64,000 nt of DNA from Monodelphis domestica (GCF_027887165.1 NC_077227.1:350415707-350479706), one strand, 5' to 3'. Counted from the first letter of the stretch, positions 43,176-53,851 are shown. Program-made: numbers and translations. The notes: generated by a model from the sequence alone, not told the origin.

Positions 43176-43535
43176 AGTGGGGCAGCTGGGTGGCTCAGTG
43201 GTTTGAGAGCCAGCCCTAGAGATGGGAGTTGTTGGGTTCAAATCTATCCTCAGACACTTCTTAGCTGTGTGACCCTGGGCATGTCACTTAACCCCCATTG
43301 CCTAGCCCTTGCCCTTATGTCTTAGAGTTGCTATTAAGGGGGCAGCTAGGTGGTTCAGTGGATAGAGAGCCAGACCTGGAAATGGGAGGGTCTAAATTCA
43401 AATCTGGCTTCAGGTACTTCCTAGCTGTGTGACTGGGCAACTGCGTTCACTCCATTTGTCCAGCCCTTACTGCCTTTCTGCCTTGGACCAATACTTAGTA
43501 TAAGTTCTAAAACAAAATGTAAGGGTTTAAAAAAA
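43176..43535 (+). mobile_element. Two marsupial SINEs in direct tandem
   Basis: The first copy (43176-43336) loses its tail at cttagagttgctattaa, and a second complete head (gggggcagctaggtggttcag) follows at once, running to about 43535. Confidence 0.85.
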
Positions 43536-43749
43536 ATAAAAAGACTTCATATAGAAGACAGTGCTTGCAACAAGCCCAAGCATATATCCAGAGATTCTAA
43601 AAGGTGGAGATGAGGACTAAAATGTGTTTGTAACAGGTTTTGTTTTCCTTGCTTTCTCGGTGGAGGTGTGGAAGGAGGGGATGACAGAGGTGAGGAGGAA
43701 AATAATGTGAACTTGAAAATGAAATTAAACTGAGGGGTAAAAATAATTC

Positions 43750-44230
43750 CTACTCAGACTATGTGATCCGAGGCAAGACATCTAACCTCTGAGCCTCTGT
43801 TTCCTCATCTGTAGTACCTACTTTACCAAGATTGTCTTGAGGCTCAAATTGAGTAATATGCGTAAATCACATTGAAAAATTTGAAGTGCTAAAACCAACA
43901 GCAACTTTTTAGTAAGCATATTTCCCTCCATCATGGAAAAAAGAACACCAAGGGACCCAGAGTCAGCTTTCTTCTTTCCCACTTCCCTAATTATCTATGG
44001 CCAGAGCTAGATAGATCATCTCCCCTCTTTGGACCTTGATCCCCATCTGTAAGAGGCTGGACTACAGCCAGCAATTCTTAATAATAGCTAGCATTTATAT
44101 AGTGCTTCATTTTAGCTTCACAACAACCCTGGGAGGTAGTTGCTATTATTATCTCCATTTTACAGATAAGGAAACTGAGGCAGGCAGAGGTGAAGTGACT
44201 TGCCCAGAGTCACACAGCTTGTATATGTCT
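43750..44230. mobile_element. Two MIR/CORE-SINE copies, opposite strands
   Basis: A + copy at 43750-43910 (gtttcctcatctgtag) and a - copy at 44080-44230 (gcatttatatagtgcttc, tttacagataaggaaactgagg). Confidence 0.65.
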
Positions 44231-44234
44231 GATT

Positions 44235-45030
44235 TTACTTTGGCAACATCACCCAAATATGCTCCCTTCACTGCCACTACCCTAGTGCAGGCTCTCATCC
44301 CTCAGACCTGGAGCATTGCAATAGCCTGCTGGTGGGTCTGTTTGCCTCAAGGCCTCTCTGCATTCCAATCCATCCTCCATTCAGCCACTAAAATGATTTT
44401 CCTGAAGACAGCTAGGTAGCCCAGTGGATAGAGAGCCAGGTCTGCAGATGGGAAAGTCCTGGGTTCAAACATGACCTCAGATGCTTCCCAGCTGTGTGAC
44501 CCTGGGCAAGTCACTTAACCCCCATTGCCTAGCCCTTACCACTCTTCTGCCTTAGGACCAATACACGCTATTGATTCTGAGATGGATGGCAAAGGCGTTT
44601 TTTTTTTTGTTTTTTTTTAAATTTTCCCAAAATTACAGGTTTGACTCTGGCACCTCCCTACTCAGTAAATTCCAGTAGCCAATACCCCAAATTCAGTGGC
44701 CCTTCGTGCCCATGCTTCCTCCTGCCTTTTCAGTCTATACCTTACTCCCCACCTTGTTCTTTCCAGTCCGGTGACCCAGACCTCAAATAAGACCCTCCGG
44801 CTCTCAATTTGGAGTGTTTTCTCTGGAACGTTCTCCCTTCTCTGCTCTGACTGCTGACTTCCCTGGCCTAACAAAAATCCCACTTCCTATGGGAAGCTTT
44901 CCCCAGCCCCCCCTTACTCTTTGCCTCCTCGTTAGCCTGGGAGCTCCTGAAAAGTAGATTCTGTCTTTTGCTTCTTCTACAACGTGCTCCTTGGCGTATA
45001 CTAGCTGCTTACTCATCATTTGTTCATTGG
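44235..45030 (+). mobile_element. L2 LINE 3' half with nested SINE
   Basis: Sense-strand L2 (ctggagcattgcaatagcctgctggtggg, then gaacgttctcccttctctgc, ggaagctttcccc) in the TCOF1-CD74 intergenic gap. A SINE at 44406-44618 interrupts it at attttcc. Confidence 0.7.
44406..44618 (+). mobile_element. Marsupial SINE nested in L2
   Basis: gacagctaggtagcccagtgg to gatggatggcaaaggcg plus a T-run. attttcc-type flanks repeat on both sides. Confidence 0.87.
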
Positions 45031-45309
45031 TCGAGGTCCGATTTGACCTGAAATCTTCCGGGTCCAGCATTCTATATCTACTTAACCTCCCTGCTTTTCT
45101 CGTCAAGGATCCCCGTGGCAGTCTAGTGAAGTCTGAGGGACCTCTTTTCAGAATATTTTTTAAATTTATAAAATATATAAGATTATAAAGGGAACCACTT
45201 AGATTGAAATAGTTGTCAAAATATTTTAGGAAGCAAGTTCATGAACCCCTACCTCGCAGCTCCTCTCCAACTCTTGTTTTAGAGTGAATCTAAGAGAAGC
45301 ATGACACTT

Positions 45310-45836
45310 TCCATTTCCTTCCTTATTTCATTTTAATGTGAAACTTCAGTTTCTTACAAGCAGATGAGATGGCAAATGGGAAGCGCTCTCTTACTTGGAG
45401 GATGCTGGGGTGGGAGAGGAGCTAGCTGTTGCTGTGCACTGTTATAGAGAAATAGGACTAGGTTGTGGAACTAGGGGCAGGTTTTCAGATTGGGAAAGGG
45501 AAGTTGATCTGTTAAACGTTATTGTCTCCCCCTGATCTCCTGGGGCGGGGGGGGGGGGGGATTCATTTCTCCATCATGGATGGGAGAGTAAGTTGGTCCC
45601 AACTCTGCCCTGTACTAGCGGTTCAATCTTGAGAGCGAGCTGGGCCCCAGAGAAAGTGGGGTGTGGGTTTCTGATTGTGAGAGGGTCAGGGGAAGAGGAT
45701 AAGGAAGGGACAGAAAGATGGACGATTCCTGGGGGGTGGATAAGTAAGACAGAGCATCTAAGCAGCAGTCATGTGGTTTGCAGGTCTGGGTCAGTCTCAT
45801 TAGCTCTTGCTGTTCTTGCCGTCTCTTAGATCATTG
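45310..45836 (-). CDS. CD74: CD74 terminal exon: three residues, stop, 3' UTR
   Basis: After a strong polypyrimidine tract and ctctccag, the frame reads Ala-Met-Ile and TAA (complement of 45826-45828). Only 11 bases are coding. The human protein ends DLGPVPM, so the last residues differ. The 3' UTR runs about 510 bases and contains a C-tract on the gene strand (45547-45560). Confidence 0.72.
45332..45337 (-). terminator. CD74: CD74 poly(A) signal ATTAAA (candidate)
   Basis: The minus strand reads cacattaaaatgaaataagg, then a T/G-containing stretch about 25 bases on. It is the best signal in the 500 bases after the stop. It faces the TCOF1 signal across a 3.5-kb convergent intergenic gap. Confidence 0.5.
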
Positions 45837-46023
45837 CTGGAGAGCAAAAGGAGAGGGAAAAGGTTAAGGCCTCACAACTCGGGAGCCTCACATCCATCCT
45901 ATCCAGAAGAGCTCCATCCCCCACCCCATTGAGTACCCTCTACTTTCTCCCCTTCCTAGATCAGTTTGGCTGGTTGGGGATAGAGAAGGGCCTGAGGACT
46001 CCGGCCGTGCTCCCCTAACCTAC

Positions 46024-46104
46024 CTTGAGAAATGCCCAGTCCGGAGGATGTGGGCTCCTCAGTATCCAGGGCAGAGGGTGTTGGCTCCGTGTTATCCGGG
46101 GGAA
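46024..46104 (-). CDS. CD74: CD74 exon 8
   Basis: It reads VPPDNTEPTPSALDTEEPTS SGLGISQ after ttcattttcag. SSGLGISQ corresponds to human SSGLGVTKQ. It leaves in phase 1 before gtaggt. Confidence 0.9.
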
Positions 46105-46419
46105 CTGAAAATGAAGTGAGCAACTTGTTCTCTACTGACCCAACACAAGACTAGACCTTCACCCAACCCTAAAGTAGGTCCAGGGAGCCCAGGGGACAAA
46201 AAGCGATTCTTAAACCTGTGCTGTTACCATGTCGTGAGTCCGTCAGGACTGGACACAGTAATGAGTGCCAGATAGATGGATGGGCAGGTGAGGGAATGAG
46301 TGCTTGAATTGAAAGGCTACATGCATCAGGGTTCCTGGAGAGACAAGACTGATACACATTGACCATACAACAATGGCCTGTGTAGAAGAGGACCTCCTAC
46401 CCCCCTACTGTCTGCTTAC

Positions 46420-46611
46420 CACTGCAATCATGGCGACCACGGCTCTTGGTGTGGGGGACCTCGGTGCCATTGGGGTAGACACACCAGCAAAGGCCAGTGC
46501 TGCCATGGCACTGAAGAGGCTCATAGTTGCCATTCTCGTCGCACTTGGGGCAGAACATGCCCGGGTGGACGTGAGGAACACGGCTCGCCTCAAGCTGGCA
46601 CTTGGTCAGAA
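46420..46611 (-). CDS. CD74: CD74 exon 7: thyroglobulin type-1 domain cassette
   Basis: This is the p41-specific exon. It is 192 bases, phase 1 to 1, and therefore skippable. It encodes [60 protein letters not shown] and HDCSG. The QC and CWCV core of Tg1 domains and the NGT sequon are present. In the family this domain inhibits cathepsin L. An extra Cys occurs where human has Arg (FRPKC against FCPKC), giving seven cysteines rather than six. Confidence 0.95.
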
Positions 46612-48035
46612 CTGAAGCAATAGGTTTGGGAGACACAGGGTGAGCTGGCTCAAGTCCCCACATGGGTTCCCTCCCTCAAGCGCCAAAGACTGGGGATTCT
46701 GGTTCTCAATAGGGCCAGGTGACCCAGGCTCCAAGCAGAGGTTTTGATTAGCCCAGAACCTTCCATATGAGGATCTATTGCATGGATGAGGAAGCCCCGT
46801 GACTACAGAAAGAGTTGGTTGAACCCTGACTCTTCTCTGAAAACAACAGGGATGTAGATCTTAAAGGAACCCCAAGAGTGCCTCCAGTCTGATCATCTCT
46901 ACAAAATGGTCCCTCTACATATCTAGAGTATACCCAAGGCAAATCTGAAGGGTAGAAGTTCAGGATTCTCCAGAGCAGACCCCATCTTAAGCTACACAAC
47001 CAGCTGAGCAGCACAGAGATTGTAAGAGCCCACTGTGGTGAATGCTTGATGATTTTTTAAAGCTAGCTTACTCATGAAAGCAAAAGGCTTTCTTCAAGGC
47101 TCATCTCCCAAAATGGCGGCATGTCCTAAGATCATTCCATGACTACAAATATCAAGTGAAGCATATAATAGAGATATACAAACTCGGGTGGCTAAAGGCC
47201 ATACACCTGCTTTCTCATCTCTGGGTAATATTTTGAGACTCAATTATGTCCCTATCAGAGATAGCTTTCATGGATAGTTGTGACATGAAAGAAAAATTAG
47301 ATTCTGCGTAGTTCCAAAGAGCATCAGAGTAAAGATGAAAGTTTCCAAGAGACAAGTGTTGGAAAAAATTATCTTTCCAAAAGTAGAATGGTCTTTCTGG
47401 TGAGAGTGGGTTTTCCCTTACTAGAGGTCTTTTAAGAAAAGAATGGATGGGGGTAGCTGGGTGACTCAGTGGATTGACAGCCAGTTCTAGAGAGATCCTG
47501 GATTCAAATCTTGCCTCAAAGACTTCCTAGCTGGGTGACCCTGGGCAAGTCACTTATTCCTTATTGCCTAGCCCTTACCACTCTTCTGCCTTGGAACCAA
47601 TACACAGTATTGATTCGAAGATGGAAGGTCAGGGTTTTTTAAGAATGGATGATCATTGAGGGTAAGATATTTGTAGAGGGGATTCTTATACTATTTTACA
47701 GAATAGAACCTGAGACCCAGAAAGGAAAAGGCCACCATAGAACAGACCTAGCCATACAGTCTTCTCAGACACTCAGTCAACTGAAGAGTTAATAGGTTTG
47801 TGGAAATACCTTGAACTCCTACCCCCACTCCCACCCACCATTTGCTGTTTGGGAAGCCCCCTTTATCTCTCAGCCCTCCCACTGTCTTACCAACTGAGCC
47901 CACAGGGCAGAGAATTCACTTGCTGTATATGTGTGTACAGGGAATGCAATGGGGAATGAGAATGTGGGAGAAGCTCCCAGAGGTTTCTTGCTAGAATCTT
48001 CTTTACCTTCTACCCTCAGCCTCCTTCCCCAGTAC
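46612..48035. other. CD74: CD74 intron 6 (before the Tg1 cassette)
   Basis: Apart from one SINE I see no repeat or ORF of note. It has modest T/C-rich ends. Cassette skipping joins the flanking exons across this intron, exon 7 and the next intron. Confidence 0.6.
47450..47640 (+). mobile_element. Marsupial SINE
   Basis: Bounded by the 11-base duplication aagaatggatg at 47439-47449 and 47641-47651, in CD74 intron 6. Confidence 0.92.
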
Positions 48036-48120
48036 CTTTCTGATAAGTCTCAGTCTTCTCCTCCTTGGGTTTCTTGCTCATTTCAAACAGAAGCCACTGG
48101 TGCATCCAGTTTTCAAAAGT
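48036..48120 (-). CDS. CD74: CD74 exon 6: trimerisation region, second part
   Basis: It encodes TFENWMHQWLLFEMSKKPKE EKTETYQK, matching human VFESWMHHWLLFEMSRHS. It starts after cacatcccag in phase 0 and leaves in phase 1 before gtactg. It can join exon 7 (long form) or exon 8 (short form) without a frame change. Confidence 0.95.
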
Positions 48121-48422
48121 CTGGGATGTGGAGAGGGAGACAGAACCACCTTTCAGTTCCATTCAGGGATTCACCAGTCTCTTATAGCAGGTAATCCTAC
48201 CCCAAGGAGACGGAGAAAGGGGAGGTGGCGAGGGTGCTGCCTGGGACTCAGGGCAGGGATTTGCTCATAGAACAAGGAAATAATTTCTTTCTGATGGATT
48301 GAAAGAGATCCTCCATGGTCTGGTTTAACCTTGTCTAAAGACGTCTTTGTCCCCGGTACCCTCCCTCCGTTTCCCAGCTCTAGTTCTAGAGCCTAGTGTG
48401 GCAGGATGAGGGAATCCCTGAC

Positions 48423-48518
48423 CTTCCAGTTCTTAGGATCCATGTTGCTCTTGAGGTGCTTCAGGTTCTCCTGAAAGCTCTTGGTCAGGTCAGGGAAAGA
48501 TCTCCTGGGGTCAGACCG
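48423..48518 (-). CDS. CD74: CD74 exon 5: trimerisation region, first part
   Basis: These 32 codons, RSDPRRSFPDLTKSFQENLK then HLKSNMDPKNWK, align with human [20 protein letters not shown] and the METIDWK end. The acceptor is ggcttcttgcag and the donor gtcagg, both in phase 0. Confidence 0.94.
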
Positions 48519-48589
48519 CTGCAAGAAGCCATGGGATCAAAGGGAAGGTTAATAAAAGGCCAGAGGGGATAGTGACCCTCCTCTTTTCC

Positions 48590-49335
48590 TCACTTCATGT
48601 CTAGACTATTACAACAGCCTTCTGGCTGGTCTCCCCATTCCAGTCCATCCTCCACTCAACTGCCAAAGTGATCGTCCAAAAGTGAAGATCATTGAGGGCA
48701 GCCAGTTGGCTTAGTGGATAAAGCACCAAGCCTAGAGATAGGAAGTCCTGAATTCAAATTTGACCTCAGACACTTCCTAGCTGTGTGACCTGGGGCAAGT
48801 CACTTAACCCCAACACCTAGCAGTCATTGCTTGTCTTGGACTCTAAAACATAAAAGAAGAGGTTTTTTTCATTGAAGATCATGTTACTCCCCTCCTCCAT
48901 AAACTCTACTAGCTCCGTATTGCCTCCAGGATCAAATACAAAACCTGGTAGCTTTACAACCTGACCCCTTCCTATCTTTTCAATCTTCTCAGACTTTACT
49001 CTCCTCCAGTGATGCTGGCCTTCCTGCCGTTTATTTCTCAAGGACAAGCCTCTGATCCCCTGATTCCATGAAGTTGCATTAGTTGTCCCTCATGCTTAGA
49101 ACTTTCTCCCTGCCTTCACCTCCTGCCTTTCCTGCTTCCTTCAACACTGAGCTAACATCCTACCTACAAGTAGCCTTTCAGAGTCCCCCTCAGGGCTAAT
49201 GCCTTCCTTCCCTCCTTCACTTGAGTATTGTACCGGGCCAGTAGGGGCTTTTTTTTGCCTTTCTCCATATTCCCAGCACTCAGCACAGTGCCTGACACAT
49301 AGCAGCACTCAGAATCTACTTGATTTTTCTCTTCC
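48590..49335 (+). mobile_element. L2 LINE 3' half with nested SINE
   Basis: actattacaacagccttctggctgg and, beyond a SINE, ttgcctccaggatcaaatac...cacagtgcctgacacatag. It fills CD74 intron 4 together with its SINE. Confidence 0.75.
48693..48872 (+). mobile_element. Marsupial SINE nested in L2
   Basis: Bounded by the 10-base duplication tgaagatcat at 48683-48692 and 48873-48882. Confidence 0.92.
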
Positions 49336-49517
49336 ACTGTAGAAAGACCTGATCCACACTGGAGTCAAGTATAAACCCTTGATACTCTGCTTCTCCGAAG
49401 CAATGGGATTTAGGGGCGCTCAGACTTTGTAGGGAAGAATGGAACTCAGCCCCCAGGCTGCATGCTGTACTTTTCTAGGGGGGCTGAAAGACTGGGGCTG
49501 ATAATGAAACCTCTTAC

Positions 49518-49571
49518 CTGTAATAGGTATTTCACTTGGTCCGTGGTACTATTTCCAATCTTGGTCAAGTC
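49518..49571 (-). CDS. CD74: CD74 exon 4
   Basis: These 18 codons, DLTKIGNSTTDQVKYLLQ, lie between tttctattacag and gtaaga. NST is an N-glycosylation sequon at the place of the second human one (NMT). The first human sequon (NAT) is not present, since DLT occupies that place. Confidence 0.93.
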
Positions 49572-49989
49572 CTGTAATAGAAAAAGGAAAATAGAAAGTC
49601 TAAAAATAGAGAGGAACCAAGCAACAGCCCAGAGACTGTTCTGACTCCTAAGGGTCCTCAAAAGTTGGAAGAAGAAAGAGTAGCCTCTCCCTCCTTGCAG
49701 TAGGGCCATGGAGTCTGTTAGTGTCCTCTGGGACTATCCTTTCCCTTAGGTACAAGGTCTCGGTCTCCTTGGACCCTCTTCCCACCCCCACTCAAGAATT
49801 CCTTCCCACTCAGAATCTAAATCAACTAATCTAATCAAATAGTGTTTGGAACCTCCCTAACTTTTCCCCAGCCCACCCTTGTTAACTTAGCTTTTTTTTT
49901 TTTTTAACTATCAATTCATTTGATCCAATCTTTCCTGGAAGAGGAGTGGGTAGGGGTGGGGGGCAGTGGGAGCAATGTAATGTCCTTAC

Positions 49990-50069
49990 CATAGAGGGGA
50001 GGCTCTCAGGCTCCAGCTCCCTCATGAGCAGGGGAGTAGCCAATCGAAGTTTGCTCACTGGCATGGCAT
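49990..50069 (-). CDS. CD74: CD74 exon 3: CLIP region
   Basis: It encodes AMPVSKLRLATPLLMRELEP and ESLPSM after the split Asn codon, between ctcttgcag and gtaagg. This is the class II-associated invariant chain peptide. Human KMRMATPLLM corresponds to KLRLATPLLM, so the P9 Met is kept while the P1 Met is Leu. Confidence 0.95.
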
Positions 50070-50262
50070 CTGCAAGAGGAAGAAAGAGGCTTAGGTCCAA
50101 GGAAGGGGCTCCGAGTTCTAGATTAGATCAAGGGAGATGGCGTTTGACCATCCCAGAAAATACTGGACCCCAGCGTTGAGCTGGTGACTTGGCACTCTTT
50201 TCCTTAAGCTATTTACTCTAGAGATATGGGGAAAAGAGAAGGAGGAGGCAAAGCACACTCAC

Positions 50263-50435
50263 TCTTGGGAAGCTTCATCTTCAGAGCCTCGAGCTGTAAA
50301 TCCCGGGAAGTGACGGTGAGCTTGTCCAGTCTCCCCTGCTGCTGGTATACAAAGTAGATGGTCGCAGCTTGGCCAGCAATGAGCAGGGCCATCAGCACGG
50401 AGAAGCCAGTGTAAAAGGCTCCCTGGTTACAGGAG
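50263..50435 (-). CDS. CD74: CD74 exon 2: membrane span and stalk
   Basis: After ctgtccttgcag it reads [15 protein letters not shown] then [20 protein letters not shown] and [23 protein letters not shown]. The hydrophobic segment, about residues 31-55, is the signal anchor. The [13 protein letters not shown] block is nearly identical to human. The donor is aaga/gtgagt and the phase is 2 in, 1 out. Confidence 0.96.
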
Positions 50436-50524
50436 CTGCAAGGACAGAGAGGATGCTCAGGCAGGTGGGAGAAAATTAGGGAAGAAGGAATGTACAGGGG
50501 TGGAGCCCTGAAGATGCGAGATCA

Positions 50525-50640
50525 CAGCCCTAAATTCAAGTCCTAACGGCTACTTGGTAGGTGATCTTGGGCAAGTCCCTTCACCTCCAGGCTTCAGTTT
50601 CATCCTCTGCAGTGCGATGAGGGTAACCTCAAAGGCCCCT
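50525..50640 (+). mobile_element. MIR/CORE-SINE remnant
   Basis: gatcttgggcaagtcccttcacc and cttcagtttcatcctctgc, directly upstream of CD74 exon 2 on the gene strand. Confidence 0.55.
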
Positions 50641-51002
50641 TCCCACCCAGACATGTTGCTTTTCTTTGATCTTATCTTAGAATGTGGATGGAGTTCTCTT
50701 CTCTTGTGGGCCATTCTCTTCTGTGTCACTCAGCCAGGTGAAGAAAGAGTAAATCCTATACAGCAGAATGTGAAGAGGAGGGGACAAGGCAGGGTACAGA
50801 GATGAAAGAGGAACTTCCAGTCTCTTCAAAAGAAAGGGGAGGGGTAACCAAATTAATGAGAAAAGGGAAGGAAATGGAAAGGGGAGGGCTGGAGAAGAGC
50901 CTGGGGAGGGGGGAGTCAGCTCTGTGAAGAACTGAAGTCCTCAAAGAAGCAGGGAAAGGAAGCTTGTCATAACTATATAGTCTGGGGGAAATGGAGTAGC
51001 AA

Positions 51003-51235
51003 TCAATCAGTAAACATTTATTAAGCATCTACTATGTGCCAGGCAGTGTGCTAAGTGCTAGAGATACAAAAAGAGGCAAAAATGGGTACCTTCCTTGAGG
51101 AGCTTATAATCTAAGGAGAAAGACAGCATGTAAACAAATATATACAAAGTAAACTTTATTCAAGATAAATAGAAAATAAGTAACAGAGGTAAGGCCCTGG
51201 AATTGAGAGGTTAGGGAAGACAGGATTACCTCTAA
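51003..51235 (-). mobile_element. L2 LINE 3' fragment
   Basis: Well-preserved antisense 3' end: aaacatttattaagcatctactatgtgccaggcagtgtgc. It lies in CD74 intron 1. Confidence 0.75.
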
Positions 51236-51295
51236 GTCCCTAACCTTTTTCGACATCATGGACCTCTTTGACAAGTCTTGTAAAGCCTTCTCAGA

Positions 51296-51450
51296 ACTTT
51301 ATCTTGTGTCTTAGAATCAATAAGAAGTATTGGTTCCAAGGCAGAAGAGTGATGAGGGCTAGGCAATGGGGGTTAAGGGAATTGATCTGTCTGGAACAGG
51401 TAGGAAGTCTCTGATGGCTCTCAGTCCATTGAGCCATCTACCTGCCCCCA
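51296..51450 (-). mobile_element. Marsupial SINE, internally shortened
   Basis: ttgtgtcttagaatcaataag to gagccatctacctgcccc. Confidence 0.8.
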
Positions 51451-52014
51451 GAATAATACTCTTAAATTCATAAAATATGTAGGATTGCAAAGGAAATCAA
51501 TGCTATTGAAAGACAGTTACCCATCTAGATCATCTCTCTCTGTCTCTGTCTCTGTCTCTGTCTGTCTAATTTTTTTAAGACAAGCTTATGGACACCAGGC
51601 TTTGGACTCCTGGACTTAATGCTCTCTGAGGTCTCTTCCAACTCTGACATTCCATGACTGGATTAGAGAGACCACTTGGGTTTGGAGATAAGTGGCCGAC
51701 CTAAGCTGTTTTCTTTTCCCTCCACAGGAGTAATCATAGACAAACCAAGGCCATAAAAACTGAAGGTGTGTACAGTACCAAAGACTGAGGCAAGGAATTG
51801 GACCCACCAAAGAGCTGGAAGCACCTCAGCTAGAACAAAGCAAACATCACTGTAGGAAATTCAGCCAAGAACCCAAGTACTGGAACAAGGGCTTGACAGG
51901 TGATGGGAACAGAGACAGAGAACCTTCCTTCCTCTGTCAGCAGCACAGAATTCTGAAATCTCAGAGCTGAAAGGGATTTTAGAGGCAAAAAAGGTTTTGT
52001 TTAGTGCCTACCAC

Positions 52015-52100
52015 AGGGAGAGGCTGTGCTACGCCCTGGGATAGGAAGAAAGACAAACACCAATGCTTGCTCCTAAAGAGCTCATAGATCATCTAGTCCA
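52015..52100 (-). mobile_element. L2 LINE 3' remnant
   Basis: tagtgcctaccacagggagaggctgtgctacgccctggga and ctcctaaagagctcatag. Confidence 0.45.
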
Positions 52101-52299
52101 ACCTTCCAACCAGTGCTGGAGCCATCTCCCCTCATTAAAGGCCTTCAGACAAAGGCTGAGTGGCCTCCTTGGGGTGTCTTGTTTTTAAGGATGGCTCAAA
52201 ATCATGGTGGACTTCCACAGATTGTGATTTCAACCATGTATTTGGTTACTTCATGGATTAACTCAACCTTCTGAACATCTCAAACACATCAACTTTTTT

Positions 52300-52355
52300 G
52301 GCTTCTTCAAAACCGCCATCTGCCTAGCTATAGCTGACGTCATACCTCTCTGACT
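52300..52355 (+). promoter_or_regulatory. Second, partly decayed S-X module in CD74 intron 1
   Basis: It is homologous to the module at 56000: CTTCTTCAAAACC (S-like), X1 CCTAGCTATAGCTG (52323-52336) and an X2 forming the perfect CRE palindrome TGACGTCA (52335-52342). The Y position reads CTGTTTAACTAG, so CCAAT/ATTGG is absent. Similarity to the other copy extends to about 52480. Confidence 0.5.
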
Positions 52356-52889
52356 CTGTTTAACTAGCTCAGAAACACTCAGATTCTTTTGTGGTTACTG
52401 TCTAGTTGGGGAGGGGGGAGGCAGAAAATACTTCCCCTTTGTCTACCTTCTAGAAGGAAAAACAAGGACAAAATCTCTCAGGGGTTGAAAAAACAAAAGC
52501 CAGAAACAGAATCTCCTCTCTTATCCATCAACCAAGCCTATTAGTGAAAGTCAATTGTTGGCTGGTCAGCAAGTGCCTCACTAAAACATCTAGAACTTTT
52601 GTGGAGGGGCCCGAGCCTGCACATGTGCAAGTTCTATGTGAATGCATCTTTGTGGGTATTCGTGTGTACGATCCACCCTTCTCTAACTCCTCTGTTTTCA
52701 CTAATAAGAGCTACGCTAACTGTGCTCCCCAGACCATAGGGCTTAGGAGTCCTTCCTCTCCACTTCAAAAGTATTTGTGGGGATTATCTTAGATAGGTGT
52801 CCCGTCCGTACTGCCACCTAATCAGTCCTTGGAGGGGAGTGAGTCATTGCCTAACCTTGACTAGATTAGGCATCTTCAATGTGCCTTGA

Positions 52890-53055
52890 GACAGTCCAGG
52901 ATTTTGAATCAGAGGACTTGAATTCAAACCTTTACTTTGCCAATCAATCCCTGCATGATTGTAGACACTCAGCCTTCTCCATTTGCAAAATAAGTTTGGA
53001 CCAGATGGCCTCAGAGGTCTCTCCTGTTTCTAAATCTATGACCCTATGATGTCTA
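52890..53055 (+). mobile_element. MIR/CORE-SINE
   Basis: ttttgaatcagaggacttgaattc to ctaaatctatgaccctatg. Confidence 0.6.
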
Positions 53056-53512
53056 ATTCCTAACTCCAAATCTCATAAGCCTAGACTCCCTCAAACCAGC
53101 ACTGGAGTGCAGGAGTTGATCTTGGCTTGGTCTTTTGACAGACTAACCCCATCCTGGTCCTTTGCTTGACCAGCTTCCTAGGTTTTTAGGCATCCAGGCT
53201 CCCCCTGGAGGACAAGGTACAAAATTTATTCTGGCAGCATCCCTAGTTAGGAACTCAGAAAACTTTTTTACCTAGTAATCTATGACATCATGAGTCAAAT
53301 CTTGTTCTGATTTGTCTACTTGACTAATTTCTGGGCACTTGTCCAAAGGGAGAGTGGAAGGCCTCCAAATGTTCATTTAGAAAGGGGATATGAAGGGGAA
53401 AAACAAAACTCTGTAATGGGGGAAGGGGAAGAAAGGAACTAAAGAAAACCCAATCATTTTCCATTCAGTGAATTTGGGGAAATTGGGGAGAAGTGCTTTA
53501 TTTCTTTGCCTT

Positions 53513-53595
53513 CTCTCTGTCTGTCTGTCTGTCTGTCTGTTTCTCTCTCTGTCTGTCTGTCTCTGTCTCTGTGCTCCCTCTCCCCCGTTCTCCCT

Positions 53596-53672
<77 letters not shown>

Positions 53673-53690
53673 TTCTCTCTCTCTCTCTGT

Positions 53691-53768
<78 letters not shown>

Positions 53769-53851
53769 CTCTGTCTCTCTCTCTCTCTCTCTCTGTGTGT
53801 GTCTCTCTGTGTGTCTGTCTGTCTGTCTCTGTCTCTCTCTCTCTCTCTCTA
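53513..53851. repeat. Long (CT)n/(CTGT)n array in CD74 intron 1
   Basis: About 340 bases of almost pure pyrimidine on the + strand: a CTGT-rich left end, two long CT runs split by short interruptions (cctttc, gtgg, ctctggctctg) and a TGTG/CTGT right end. On the CD74 transcript strand it is (AG)n. The + strand ORFs across it (53468-53980) are poly(Ser-Leu) artefacts. Confidence 0.97.

Larger units (their letters stand above)
41865..45309. other. TCOF1-CD74 convergent intergenic gap
   Basis: No gene is seen in this 3.4-kb stretch between the two poly(A) signals. It holds MIR, five SINEs and an L2 half. The parts at 42790-43175 and 43540-43750 show no clear feature beyond low-grade repeats. Confidence 0.75.
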
